NCBI RefSeq assembly: GCF_029278565.1
Contig: NZ_CP119559.1
Span: 806,001 to 870,000, forward strand
Length of the DNA: 64,000 nt
Reading direction: 5' to 3'
DNA from: Haloarcula halophila
GTDB taxonomy: Archaea; Halobacteriota; Halobacteria; Halobacteriales; Haloarculaceae
Shown here piece after piece: positions 18,061 through 28,092 of the stretch. Positions within the stretch are counted from its first letter, which is position 1. Every line of letters starts with the position of its first letter. Both the position numbers and the translations under genes were made by a program. Under the pieces are notes generated by a model that was given only the letters and a program-made list of their open reading frames with translations, searched no databases and was not told the DNA's origin.

Positions 18061-20905
18061 CTCCCGCGGGCCGCACCTCTACGTTCACGTCGCTGTTGAC
18101 GCCGGTCGGCCCCCAGTAGTTCGGGAAGAAGTAGAGGTGCTCGCCGGTGTCCTCGGGGTACTGGACCAACTGGGTCGGCTTCATGTACATCGGGACGAGC
18201 GTGTTGAAGTTGTCCCGGTCGGGGTACTGGAACTTCTCCCAGGCGAAGTACTGCCGGGCGGTCCCCGGTTCGCTGGAGGGGTAGATCTTCGCCTGGACCT
18301 CGACGCTGCCCATGTCGTTGAACACCTCGACGGTGTCGCCGTCCTCGATGCCGCGTTCGGCGGCGTCCTCGGGGTTGAGGTAGACGACGGGTTCACCCCG
18401 CTGGAGCCGGAGCATCTTCTCGCTGTCGCGCCACGTCGAGTGGATCGACCAGCGGCCGTGGGGCGTGTTGTAGGTCAGCGGGTAGTCCCCGCCGGTGTCC
18501 TGCGGGCCGCGCTTGTGGGTCGGCAGTTCCTCGTCGAGTTCGAGGAACCAGTCGTGGTCGACGTAGTACTGCTGGCGGCCGGTGAACGTCGGCCAGGGCT
18601 CCTTGTCGTGGACGTAGTTCTGCCAGGGGACGTAGGCCTCGTCGTCTTTGATGTCGGAGGTCCAGTGGGGGCCGGCCGCGAGCAGGCGCTGGGGCTGGTC
18701 CTCGGTGTCGGCGAAGGTGATCTGTTCGTCGGTGTCGCTGGGGTTGGACTCCTCGGAGTGTTCGAGGATGAACTCCGCGGCCGCGCGGTCTTCCTCCAGT
18801 GCTCCCTCCTCGCCGGTCTCCCAGTCCCGGACGAAGTCGTCGTAGATCGTCGTCAGATCGATCGTCCGGTCGAACTTTCGGTCCTCGACGGGGTCGACGC
18901 CGCGTTCTCGGGCACGTTCCTGGATCGTCTCGGCGAGCAGACGGAAGATCTCCCAGTCGGTCTTTGCCTCCCCCAGCGGTTCGACCGCCGGCGTGAACGG
19001 ATGCACGTAGGTGTGCATGTCCGTCTCCGAGAGGTCGTACTTCTCGTAGTGGCTCGCCGCCGGAAGGACGATATCGGAGTACATCGCCGTCGAGTCCATC
19101 CGGAAGTTGATGTCGACGACGAGGTCGAGTTTCGGCCACAGTTGCTCCTCGACGGCGACGTTGCCCTTGGCCTGGTTGAAGTAGTTGCCCCGCCAGACGA
19201 ACATCGTCGAGGGGTCGGGCCGGAAGCCGTCCTCGCGCTCCTCCGGGTACAGCGGCATCCACCCTTTGTCGATGGACTCCCGGATCTTCTCGGCGGTGTC
19301 GGGGTCGGTGTTGTCGAGGATGCCGCCGTGGAAGTACGTCCACAGCGTCGTCGGCACCCCGCGGACCGACCCGGTCGGGAACGAGAGGACCTTCCAGCCG
19401 TGGAACGTCCAGATCTTCTCCTGGCCGACGTAGTGGTCCAGCCCGGTCCCCGGGTCCCCGAGGTTACCGGTCAGCGTCACGAGCAACTGGATCGCACGGT
19501 TGCCCAGGTCGTTGTGGTACCAGTCGTTGACGCCCTTGCCGTGGATGATCTTCGCGGCGTCGGCCTCGGCGAACTCACGGGCGACCCGCTGGTAGGTGTT
19601 CTCGCCGACGCCGGTCTCCCCGTGGACGAACTCCGGCGTGTACTGGGAGAGTTCGTCCCGCAGGTTCTCCCAGACCGACCGGACCGGGACCTCGCCGTCG
19701 TCGACCTCGACCTCCCGTTCGACGCTCAACTGCGGATCGAAGTCCAGTTCGATGCTGGAGTCGGGGTCGTTCTGGCCGTCGCGCTCGCCCAGCGACCCCG
19801 GCGCACGCCGCAGGGTGCCGTCGGCGTCGACCATCACGAACACCTTCTCGGGGTCGTCGGCGTCCCCCGCGAGGCCGACTTCGCTCGCTCGGAGGAACTT
19901 GCCGGTGTCTTCCCGGACCAACAGGGGCATGTCGGTCTGTTCCTTGAGGTGGGCCTCGTCGTACAACCCCTCGTCGACGATGGTCCGGGCCATCCCAAGG
20001 GCCAGGGCGGTGTCGGTGCCGCCCTCCGGGGAGAGCCACTCGTCGGTGTGGATCGCCGTCTGGGAGTAGTCGGTGAAGATCCCGACCCGTTTGGCCCCCT
20101 CGTAGCCGGCGTCGAGGAAGTACTTCGCGTCGGGGATGCGCGTGACGTTGATGTTCGACCCCCAGGCGATGATGTAGTCGGCGTTGTGCCAGTCGGCGCT
20201 CTCGGCGTTGTCTGTCTGGGTCCCCCAGGTGATCGGCTGGCCCGGCGGCAGGTCCGAGTACCAGTCGTAAAAGGAGTGGGAGACCCCGCCGAGCAGGTTG
20301 ACGAGCCGGCTCCCGGAGGCGAAGGAAACTGGGCTCATCGCCGGGATCGGGGTGAAGCCGGAGATCGCGTCGTACCGCCCCGCCTGGACCTCGTCGATGA
20401 CGTGGTCGGCGATCTCGGTCAGGGCCTCGTCCCAGGAGATGCGCTCCCACTGGCCCTCGCCGCGTTCACCGGTTCGTCGAAGCGGGTGGAGCACGCGCTG
20501 GTCGGCGTTGACGTAGTCGGTGTAACAGGCCCCCTTCTGACAGCCCCGCGGGTTCGGGTCCGGGAGGCTCTCGTCGAAGGTCGGGTAGTCGCCGGCCTGC
20601 TCCTCGCGCCAGACCTGGCCGTCCTTGACGAAGACGTTCCAGGAGCAGGACCCGGTGCAGTTGACGCTGTGGGTCGAGCGGGCGACGGAGTCCCAGTCCC
20701 ACTCGTCGCGGTAGAGGTCCTCCCAGTCGCGGTAGGGATAGTTACCGATCGGGTCGTCGACGGCCTCCAGCCCCTGCATGCCGTCGTCGGCGAAGGAGAG
20801 CCCCGTCGCACCGAGCAACGAGGCCGCACCCAACCCTCGCACGAAGTCGCGTCGACTCAGGGAACTGTCCGTCCAGCGGTCGTCGTCGGGAGTCTGTCTA
20901 CTCAT
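18044..20905 (-). CDS. narG: respiratory nitrate reductase catalytic subunit (Mo-bis-MGD)
   Basis: 953 residues, reducing nitrate to nitrite. The N-terminus is a TAT signal (SLSRRDFVRGLGAASLLGA, Arg18-Arg19), placing the active site outside the cell as known for haloarchaeal pNar. The first Fe-S cluster motif is His79-x3-Cys83-x3-Cys87-x34-Cys122, the NarG spacing. Around residues 212-221 the segment FYDWYSDLPP matches the E. coli NarG region that provides the molybdenum aspartate. QTDNAESADWHNADYIIAWGSN follows as in NarG, supporting nitrate reductase rather than another DMSO-reductase member, though selenate and chlorate reductases are close relatives. It overlaps its neighbours on both sides within the operon. 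Confidence 0.94.
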   Translation of the reverse strand: MSRQTPDDDRWTDSSLSRRDFVRGLGAASLLGATGLSFADDGMQGLEAVDDPIGNYPYRDWEDLYRDEWDWDSVARSTHSVNCTGSCSWNVFVKDGQVWREEQAGDYPTFDESLPDPNPRGCQKGACYTDYVNADQRVLHPLRRTGERGEGQWERISWDEALTEIADHVIDEVQAGRYDAISGFTPIPAMSPVSFASGSRLVNLLGGVSHSFYDWYSDLPPGQPITWGTQTDNAESADWHNADYIIAWGSNINVTRIPDAKYFLDAGYEGAKRVGIFTDYSQTAIHTDEWLSPEGGTDTALALGMARTIVDEGLYDEAHLKEQTDMPLLVREDTGKFLRASEVGLAGDADDPEKVFVMVDADGTLRRAPGSLGERDGQNDPDSSIELDFDPQLSVEREVEVDDGEVPVRSVWENLRDELSQYTPEFVHGETGVGENTYQRVAREFAEADAAKIIHGKGVNDWYHNDLGNRAIQLLVTLTGNLGDPGTGLDHYVGQEKIWTFHGWKVLSFPTGSVRGVPTTLWTYFHGGILDNTDPDTAEKIRESIDKGWMPLYPEEREDGFRPDPSTMFVWRGNYFNQAKGNVAVEEQLWPKLDLVVDINFRMDSTAMYSDIVLPAASHYEKYDLSETDMHTYVHPFTPAVEPLGEAKTDWEIFRLLAETIQERARERGVDPVEDRKFDRTIDLTTIYDDFVRDWETGEEGALEEDRAAAEFILEHSEESNPSDTDEQITFADTEDQPQRLLAAGPHWTSDIKDDEAYVPWQNYVHDKEPWPTFTGRQQYYVDHDWFLELDEELPTHKRGPQDTGGDYPLTYNTPHGRWSIHSTWRDSEKMLRLQRGEPVVYLNPEDAAERGIEDGDTVEVFNDMGSVEVQAKIYPSSEPGTARQYFAWEKFQYPDRDNFNTLVPMYMKPTQLVQYPEDTGEHLYFFPNYWGPTGVNSDVNVEVRPAGGESDE

Positions 20906-21077
20906 GGCTCAGGAACACCGTCACGGTCGCACAGGCGGTACCGACGAGCGCGAGGGCGATGCCGGTCGGCGTCGAACCGCCGGCCTCCAGGCCGGCAGCG
21001 ACGAGGCCGAGCCCGACCAGTTTGCTCGCCGTGTCTAACAGCCGATACTGGCGTCGAGAGAGCGCGATCTCAGTCAT
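20898..21077 (-). CDS. 59-residue two-helix membrane protein between narC and narG
   Basis: A small gene fixed by overlaps on both sides: its start lies inside the end of narC (8 bases) and its stop inside the start of narG (8 bases). The product begins [19 protein letters not shown], then has two hydrophobic stretches (about 20-34 and 38-56) separated by GGSTPTG. Haloarchaeal nar operons carry a small gene at this place. No function known; a stabilising subunit of the cytochrome b/Rieske part is a guess. Confidence 0.75.
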   Translation of the reverse strand: MTEIALSRRQYRLLDTASKLVGLGLVAAGLEAGGSTPTGIALALVGTACATVTVFLSHE

Positions 21078-22482
21078 CGCTCGTCCCCCCGTCCGTAACT
21101 TTGCCGTCGGCGGTACCGCTGTCGGCAGCGCCACCGTCGGCGGCGACCCCCTCGTCGTCGGGCGGGGCCGACGTGTCCCCGCCGCGCAACAGGAGGTAGG
21201 TGATCCCACCGAGCACCGGCGGAACCCCCAGAAGCGCCGCGGTCAGGATCGGGTTGACGACCTCGGTGGTCGTCCCTAGCACCTGGTCGGCGAGGATATT
21301 GTTCATCCCCGCGATGGAGGCGATCATGACGAAGGCGACGGCGGCCACGCCGACGCCGGTCTGCCAGGGCCGCTGTAGGGGATCGGCAGTGAAGTGGGTC
21401 GGCTCGGGCGTCCGATCGATGAAGGGCCAGGCGGCGATCGCCAGGAAGACGAGCCCCGGAAGCAGGACGCCGCCGACGAACTCGCCGTTGATGTGGGCCG
21501 GCCCGACTGAGAACCCGATCTGGGGCAGCAGCTTCAGGAAGCCGTAGACCCACATCAGGAACCAGTCGGGCATGATCAGCGCCGGGGTACTCGCCGGATC
21601 GTTGGGACCGTACTCGGCGACGTTGTGGACCGGCAACAGGCCGGCAAGCGCCGACAGCGTCGCGGCCGTCAGGAAGAACACGACCGCCGAGACGGCCGCC
21701 TGGTTGGGGACCGCCGGCAGGCCGACGATGACGCTGTCGTCGTCCTTGTCGATCTCCCGATCGCCGGCGACGACGTCGTCCTCACGGGGTGCTTCGGTGT
21801 GTTTCTGGCGTATCAGAATCCACATGTGCAGCGCCAACCCGCCGGCGATCGCCATGGGAATGACCAGCACGTGCAGGAAATACAGCCGGGGGATCGTCGC
21901 GCTGGAGGGGAACTCCCCGCCGAAGACCACCTGCCCGAGGAAATCCCCCAGTAGCGGCACGGAGATCGTGAGGTTGTAGCCGATGCTGGTCGCGGTCGCG
22001 GCGAACTCGTCGAACGGCAGGGCGTAGCCGGTGTAGGCCGCACCCATCGACAGCGCCGCCAGTCCCGTGCCGACGATCCAGTTCGGTTCCCGCGGGTTTC
22101 GGTAGGCCCCGGTGAAGAACACCCTGAGCATGTGCAACCCGATCGAGGCGACGAAAAGATGGGCCGCCCAGTGGTGGAGCCGGCGGATGAACATGCCGAA
22201 GGGCACGTCGTAGGTGATGTGTAACACCGAGACGAACGCCTCGGGCATCTCCTGGCCCTGGAACTTCTCGACGCTGCCGTCGTACTCGACCGCCGAGGTC
22301 GAGGGCTCGAAGAAGAACCCGAGGAAGATCCCCGACAGGACCAACAGGAGGAAACAGAACAGCGCGACCTCGCCCAGCAGGAACGAGTCCTCGGCGGGGA
22401 AGGCCTTCCCGAGGAACTGCTGGCCCCGCTCGACGTCGAGTCGGGTGTCGAACCAGTCGTAGATCCGGTCGGCGCGAGACAT
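21070..22482 (-). CDS. narC: cytochrome b of the nitrate reductase operon
   Basis: 470-residue cytochrome b/b6-type protein with about nine membrane helices. Helix pairs carry the spaced histidines that ligate two hemes: [22 protein letters not shown] and [21 protein letters not shown]. The C-terminal part resembles subunit IV ([26 protein letters not shown], near the PEWY-type quinol site). Its job is menaquinol oxidation, handing electrons to the Rieske protein and then to NarGH. It starts at the ATG overlapping the narB stop (TGATG); a GTG directly before it is also possible. Confidence 0.92.
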   Translation of the reverse strand: MSRADRIYDWFDTRLDVERGQQFLGKAFPAEDSFLLGEVALFCFLLLVLSGIFLGFFFEPSTSAVEYDGSVEKFQGQEMPEAFVSVLHITYDVPFGMFIRRLHHWAAHLFVASIGLHMLRVFFTGAYRNPREPNWIVGTGLAALSMGAAYTGYALPFDEFAATATSIGYNLTISVPLLGDFLGQVVFGGEFPSSATIPRLYFLHVLVIPMAIAGGLALHMWILIRQKHTEAPREDDVVAGDREIDKDDDSVIVGLPAVPNQAAVSAVVFFLTAATLSALAGLLPVHNVAEYGPNDPASTPALIMPDWFLMWVYGFLKLLPQIGFSVGPAHINGEFVGGVLLPGLVFLAIAAWPFIDRTPEPTHFTADPLQRPWQTGVGVAAVAFVMIASIAGMNNILADQVLGTTTEVVNPILTAALLGVPPVLGGITYLLLRGGDTSAPPDDEGVAADGGAADSGTADGKVTDGGTSDD

Positions 22483-23120
22483 CACTCACCCCCCGGGCCG
22501 ACTGGGCCCTCGAAGTCGCCGGTCGCGATCAGGGTGCCGTCGCTGGAGATCGTGATCGGGAGCTGCGGGAGCGCCCGCCCCGGCGGTCCGCCCTCGACGC
22601 TCGCGCCGGAGAGCGGATCGAACTTCCCGAAGTGACACGGGCAGACCAGCAGATCCCCGTCCCGGTTCCCGACCATACAGCCGGCGTGGGTACACACCTT
22701 CGAGAACGCCGCGTAGCCGCTGACCGTAAAGCCCTCCTTGACGTTGCTGTAGGCCGATTCCGAGTAGCGGACCAGCAGCGTCGGCGCGTCCTCGATCCCG
22801 GGCCGGGGTTCGGGGAAGACCGTCATGTGTTCGCCCTCCGAGAGACGGCCCTCCTGGATGGGTTCGCCCTCGCCGTCGACCAGGGTGACGCCGTCGGAGT
22901 AGATCGGTCCCTCGTAGCTGCGCTCGAACACCTGGGTGGTGCTCGCGAGCGGTGCCGTCAGGCTCGCGACGGCCGTCAGGCCGCCGACGGTCGCGAGGAA
23001 CTTCGCGAAGTCACGCCGCCGGAGTTCGGCCCGCGCGTCGCTGTAGAGGCTCTGGCGGGTCGCCGGGGTCTCGCTACAGCCGCAGTCCTCGGTCTCGTCG
23101 TCGGGTTTCGGGTAGTCCAT
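22482..23120 (-). CDS. narB: Rieske [2Fe-2S] protein of the nitrate reductase operon
   Basis: 212 residues. A TAT-type anchor ([28 protein letters not shown], residues 32-59) leads to a Rieske domain with box I Cys143-Thr-His145-Ala-Gly-Cys148 and box II Cys160-Pro-Cys162-His163. Cys143, His145, Cys160 and His163 should hold the cluster, with Cys148-Cys162 as the disulfide. The N-terminal DCGC is odd for the family. It accepts electrons from cytochrome b (narC). ATG overlaps the narA stop. Confidence 0.92.
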   Translation of the reverse strand: MDYPKPDDETEDCGCSETPATRQSLYSDARAELRRRDFAKFLATVGGLTAVASLTAPLASTTQVFERSYEGPIYSDGVTLVDGEGEPIQEGRLSEGEHMTVFPEPRPGIEDAPTLLVRYSESAYSNVKEGFTVSGYAAFSKVCTHAGCMVGNRDGDLLVCPCHFGKFDPLSGASVEGGPPGRALPQLPITISSDGTLIATGDFEGPVGPGGE

Positions 23121-23698
23121 CAGTCGTGCCTCCTGTATTCCGCGACCTCGACGTGTGGCATGAACCAGGCGTAGTACGCGACCGTCGACAGCGCCAGCGA
23201 GACGAACATCCCCGTGGCGTACAGCCCGAAGTACTGGGTCCGGGCCAGAGTCAGGTACTCGCCGGTGAACAGCGCCGCGAAGACGATCGAGAGGACGGTC
23301 AACCCGCCCATCGCGACCAGCCCCTCGATGGCGTCCGAGGCGTCGTGGTACTCGACGACCCAGCGGTTGTCCGATTCGAGCCACGGCAGGCTCGCCGTGA
23401 GTTGCCCGCCGTCGGCCACGGGCGCTTCCTCCGGTGGTCGGACGGCCCGGTTCATGAACTGGTGAGCGCCGGCCAGGACGCCGACGAGGCCGAAGAGCGC
23501 GACCCAGACGACGACCCCGACCTGGCTGGGCGAGAGCTTGTTCGGCGTGTCGATCGGCCCCTCCAGCGGTCGGAGGTCAGTGACGCTCTCGTCGATCGCG
23601 ATCTCCTCGGAGGGTGGTTCGCCGTGTAAGGCGACGTACCACATCGGAAGCAACACCGTGGTCACCAGCAGGACGATGAGTATCGTGTTCCGTCTCAT
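23120..23698 (-). CDS. narA: NarA-type membrane protein, first gene of the nar operon
   Basis: 192 residues with four hydrophobic helices: 5-24, about 58-80, about 122-146 and 152-178. Between the first two is a polar stretch (EEIAIDESVTDLRPLEGPIDTPNKLSPS). No heme or metal motif is evident. Position at the head of a narB-narC-narG-narH operon matches the gene called narA in Haloferax. Function is not established; membrane assembly of the Rieske/cytochrome b part is plausible. The operon promoter and palindrome lie 106-142 bases upstream. Confidence 0.8.
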   Translation of the reverse strand: MRRNTILIVLLVTTVLLPMWYVALHGEPPSEEIAIDESVTDLRPLEGPIDTPNKLSPSQVGVVVWVALFGLVGVLAGAHQFMNRAVRPPEEAPVADGGQLTASLPWLESDNRWVVEYHDASDAIEGLVAMGGLTVLSIVFAALFTGEYLTLARTQYFGLYATGMFVSLALSTVAYYAWFMPHVEVAEYRRHD

Positions 23699-23803
23699 GG
23701 GTTGGGTGAGGGCTGGTATGATAGTCCGCTGACTGTTCGGTCCGGTCCCTCGTATCCGGCTCTTGCAAGACGACGACGGTGAACGTCAGACCAAACATCT
23801 CGG

Positions 23804-23813
23804 GTATTTTTTA
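23804..23813 (-). promoter_or_regulatory. TATA box of the nar operon
   Basis: Read on the minus strand the sequence is TTAAAAAATA preceded by TTCCCC, a good haloarchaeal BRE/TATA pair. Transcription should start near 23780, giving a leader of about 80 bases before narA, unlike the leaderless pattern of most genes here. Confidence 0.6.
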
Positions 23814-23828
23814 AGGGGAATTCCGCGC

Positions 23829-23840
23829 CGAACATGTTCG
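23829..23840. promoter_or_regulatory. 12-base palindrome, candidate NarO operator
   Basis: CGAACATGTTCG is a perfect inverted repeat lying 15 bases upstream of the nar BRE/TATA region, the right place for an activator. From memory, haloarchaeal denitrification promoters (nar, nirK, nor) carry an inverted repeat of this CGAA-N4-TTCG form that responds to NarO. It is also 40 bases before the narO start, so it could serve autoregulation. Confidence 0.6.
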
Positions 23841-23880
23841 CACTGGATTATTTCACTCGAACCGGTCGATATCCCGACAG

Positions 23881-24540
23881 ATGTCCCGGCGGGTGCTCGC
23901 GGAGGTAGAAGTGGTCGACCCACAGGCGTGCCAGGTCCAGCCCCACGCCAGCGAGGAGCGGCACGTCGCTTCTGTCTCCCGGAGCGCGCTTGGCGGTGAC
24001 GAGGGTGAGGTCGTCGAGGAGTTCACGCTGGTCGCCGACGGCGATTCCCCACCATCACCGGACGACCACGCGAACGTCCAGGAGGTGTTCGATTACGACC
24101 AGGGACGGATCTACCGCCTCCATCGACAGGCTGGACAGGGGTGTGTCTGTGAGCGGATCGAGCGAGCGGGCTGTGTCGTCCAGGAGTTAAGCGCCACCGA
24201 GCGGTCCCTGACGGTGACCTTCCTGGTCGAGGACGTGGCCACGCTCAGGGACGTGATCGGCGACCTCCAGTCGACGGGCGAGTGCGTCAGCCTCCGGCGG
24301 CTTGTCGAGACCGACGACTCGCTGGACCGGAGCCGACCCGTCGTCCTCGACCGGGAGAAACTGACCGGCCGCCAGCGGGAGGTCCTGGAACGCGCCCACG
24401 AGATGGGCTACTTCGAACACCCGCGGACGGCCAACGCGGGCGAGGTCGCGGACGACCTGGGGATCACGACGGCGACGTTCACCGAACACCTCGCGGCCGC
24501 CCAGCGGAAGGTGTTCGGCGACCTCCTGGACGAGCCGTGA
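23881..24540 (+). CDS. narO: NarO-type HTH_10 transcriptional regulator
   Basis: 219 residues, divergent from the nar operon. The C-terminal 55 residues form a bacterio-opsin-activator-type helix-turn-helix (LTGRQREVLERAHEMGYF ... ADDLGITTATFTEHL). The N-terminal half has the cysteine pattern Cys-x(n)-Cys-x-Cys-x7-Cys: QACQ near residue 19, then CVCERIERAGC near 88-98. This is the motif described for NarO, an oxygen-responsive activator of denitrification genes in Haloferax, probably through an Fe-S cluster. The palindrome at 23829-23840 lies between narO and narA. A TTATTT element at 23848 could drive it. It is followed by moaB, moaC and mobB-moaE. Confidence 0.85.
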   Translation: MSRRVLAEVEVVDPQACQVQPHASEERHVASVSRSALGGDEGEVVEEFTLVADGDSPPSPDDHANVQEVFDYDQGRIYRLHRQAGQGCVCERIERAGCVVQELSATERSLTVTFLVEDVATLRDVIGDLQSTGECVSLRRLVETDDSLDRSRPVVLDREKLTGRQREVLERAHEMGYFEHPRTANAGEVADDLGITTATFTEHLAAAQRKVFGDLLDEP

Positions 24541-24579
24541 CCGCCGACAGTTTTCCGTCTCTCGGCCCCACAACACGGT

Positions 24580-25137
24580 ATGGGAGACGACCACGGCGAT
24601 CACGATCACACGCAAAACCGCCACGAGCACACCGACCACGACAATCACGACCACCACGGAGACGACCGTGAAACGGTCGATATCGGCGTCCTGACTGTCT
24701 CGTCCTCGCGGACACTAGCGGACGATCCCAGCGGTGACACAGTCGAGACCGTCTGTGGAGACGCAGGCCACGAGGTCACCGATCGTCGGCTCGTCACCGA
24801 CGACGCGGACGCCATCGCCGAGGCCGTCGCCGGGTTGCTCGACGACGGCGCCGACGTAGTGGTCACGACCGGCGGGACCGGCCTCACCGCCGACGACGTG
24901 ACCGTCGACGCGGTCGGGGACCTCTTCGATCGCTCGATCCCCGGTTTCGGGGAGCTGTTCCGCTGGCTGTCCTACGAGGAGGTCGGCCCGATGGCGATGG
25001 CATCCCGTGCGACCGCCGGTGTCGTCGGGGACCGACTCGTGTTCTGCCTCCCCGGCAGCGAGAACGCTGCCCGGACTGGGACGGAAGAACTGATCGCGCC
25101 GGCGGTCGGGCACCTGCTCGGCCTCGTCCGGCAGTGA
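24580..25137 (+). CDS. moaB: MoaB/MogA-family molybdopterin adenylyltransferase with His-rich N-terminus
   Basis: 185 residues. The catalytic domain starts at about residue 32 (VDIGVLTVSSSRTLADDPSGD) and shows the family motifs VVVTTGGTGLTADDVT and IPGFGELFRWLSYEEVGPMAM, then FCLPGSENAARTG. It adenylates molybdopterin before molybdenum insertion. Residues 1-31 are an unusual His/Asp-rich leader with nine histidines (DDHGDHDHTQ ... HDNHDHHGDD), probably metal-binding. It lies 39 bases after narO on the same strand. Confidence 0.92.
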   Translation: MGDDHGDHDHTQNRHEHTDHDNHDHHGDDRETVDIGVLTVSSSRTLADDPSGDTVETVCGDAGHEVTDRRLVTDDADAIAEAVAGLLDDGADVVVTTGGTGLTADDVTVDAVGDLFDRSIPGFGELFRWLSYEEVGPMAMASRATAGVVGDRLVFCLPGSENAARTGTEELIAPAVGHLLGLVRQ

Positions 25138-25180
25138 CCAGACCCGCACGGTTTTGAGGCCAGTCGCGCTAGCGGCGACC

Positions 25181-25657
25181 ATGACCGAGGAGTTCACACA
25201 CGTCGACGAGGACGGCGACGCCCAGATGGTCGATGTCGGTGAGAAAGCCGAAAGCGAGCGCCGGGCCGTCGCCCGGGGCGCGATTCGACTGACCGACGGG
25301 ACGCTCGCAGCTATCGAGGCCGACGACGTGGAGAAGGGTGACGTGTTGACGACCGCCCGGATCGGTGCCATCCAGGCGGTCAAACACACCTGGGAGACGA
25401 TCCCGATGTGCCACCAGATCCCCATCACGAACGTCGAGACGGAGTTCTCGGTCGGCGACGACCGGGTAGAACTCACCGTCGCCGTCGAGACGGTCGGCAA
25501 GACCGGCTGTGAGATGGAGGCTCTCGAAGGCGTCACGACGGGACTGAACGTCGTCTGGGATATGGTGAAGGCGAACGAGAAAGACGACGACGGCCAGTAC
25601 CCCGGGACAGCCATCGAGGGGGTCGAGGTCGTCGAGAAGTCGGTCGAACGGCCCTGA
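25181..25657 (+). CDS. moaC: cyclic pyranopterin monophosphate synthase MoaC
   Basis: Second enzyme of molybdenum cofactor synthesis, turning the cyclic GTP-derived intermediate into cPMP. 158 residues. It opens with MVDVGEKAESERRAVA (catalytic lysine region), followed by GDVLTTARIGAIQAVKHTWETIPMCHQIPIT and KTGCEMEALEGVTTGLNVVWDM, the family's active-site strings. The ATG at 25181 is preceded by a GGTTTTGAG element 29 bases upstream, so it probably has its own leaderless promoter. Confidence 0.94.
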   Translation: MTEEFTHVDEDGDAQMVDVGEKAESERRAVARGAIRLTDGTLAAIEADDVEKGDVLTTARIGAIQAVKHTWETIPMCHQIPITNVETEFSVGDDRVELTVAVETVGKTGCEMEALEGVTTGLNVVWDMVKANEKDDDGQYPGTAIEGVEVVEKSVERP

Positions 25658-25702
25658 CCGCGTTCGGAAACACATACCTGTTCGCGTCCGATAGACGGTC
25701 AC

Positions 25703-26530
25703 ATGCAGGTCCTGGGAATCGTCGGCCACTCCGACGCCGGGAAGACCACCCTCGTCGAGCGGCTGACCGAGCGACTCTCCGAGCGCGGGCGGGTCGCGAC
25801 GGTCAAACACTGTACCCATCCGCCGGACGTCGACACGGAGGGGAAAGACACCGCCCGCCACCGCGGTGCTGGTGCCAGCGAGACCGTCGCGCTGACCGAC
25901 GACGGGGCGTGGTTCGCGACCGGCGAGCAGCGGTCGCTGACCGAGACACTGGACGAACTGGCCCCGGAGTACGACTACGCGCTGGTCGAAGGGTACAGCG
26001 ACGCGTCGATCCCGAAGGTCGTCCTGGGCGACCGCGAGGCGGCCGACCCGGTCGTCCACCGCGCCGACAGCGGTGGCGCGGCCGATCTCGATGCTGTCGT
26101 CGACGCCATGCTGGACCGCGACCCGTACGTTACGCTGGAGGCGCTAGTCGGGGAAGTAAAGCGCTCCGCGGACGAGGATCGCGCCGGAGCGATCGCCACG
26201 TTCACCGGGCGGGTTCGAGCACGGGACAGTCCCGACGACCCGCCGACGGAGTTCCTGGAGTTCGAGCGCTACGACGAGGTCGCCGCCGACCGGATGGCAG
26301 AGTTACAGCGTTCACTAGAGGACCGCGACGGCGTCTACGCCGTTGCCCTCCACCACAAGACCGGTGTCGTCAAGGCCGGCGAGGACATCGTCTTCGTGGT
26401 CGTGCTGGCGGGCCACCGGGGGGAGGCGTTCCGCGCCGTCGAAGACGGGATCAACCGCCTCAAGGAGGAGGTCCCGCTGTTCAAGAAGGAAGTGACGGTC
26501 GAAGACGAGTTCTGGGCACACGACCGGTAG
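25703..26530 (+). CDS. MobB-MoaE fusion (molybdenum cofactor synthesis)
   Basis: 275 residues with two domains. Residues 1-145 are MobB, a GTP-binding partner of MobA: P-loop GHSDAGKTTLVERL at 8-21, then VKHCTHPPDVDTEGKDTARHR and YALVEGYSD. Residues 150-275 are MoaE, the large subunit of molybdopterin synthase: AIATFTGRVRARD, LEFERYDEVA, ALHHKTGVVKAGEDIVFVVV and the lysine-rich NRLKEEVPLFKKEV end that holds the catalytic lysines. The MoaE half needs a MoaD/SAMP sulfur carrier, which is not in this window. The fusion joins an early and a late step of the same pathway. Confidence 0.93.
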   Translation: MQVLGIVGHSDAGKTTLVERLTERLSERGRVATVKHCTHPPDVDTEGKDTARHRGAGASETVALTDDGAWFATGEQRSLTETLDELAPEYDYALVEGYSDASIPKVVLGDREAADPVVHRADSGGAADLDAVVDAMLDRDPYVTLEALVGEVKRSADEDRAGAIATFTGRVRARDSPDDPPTEFLEFERYDEVAADRMAELQRSLEDRDGVYAVALHHKTGVVKAGEDIVFVVVLAGHRGEAFRAVEDGINRLKEEVPLFKKEVTVEDEFWAHDR

Positions 26531-26588
26531 CTTCGATGGGCGTCTCGTCGTATCGCGCGTGGACGGAGTGTCAGCCGACGGTACATTT

Positions 26589-28035
<1,447 letters not shown>

Positions 28036-28063
28036 GCGAGATCCCCCACTCAGCCGATAGTTC

Positions 28064-28071
28064 TTTATATA
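28064..28071 (+). promoter_or_regulatory. TATA box of the 23-codon gene
   Basis: TTTATATA is one of the cleanest TATA boxes in the window. Its centre lies 26 bases before the ATG at 28093, the spacing of a leaderless haloarchaeal mRNA. Confidence 0.6.
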
Positions 28072-28092
28072 CAGGTCGTGTACGGTGGAACG

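Noticed and set aside
17939-21199. Open frame of 1086 codons on the plus strand opposite narG
   Set aside because: It is antisense to the well-supported narG/narH frames, and its Arg/Val/Gly-rich product has no recognisable domain. Long open antisense frames are normal in high-GC haloarchaeal coding DNA.
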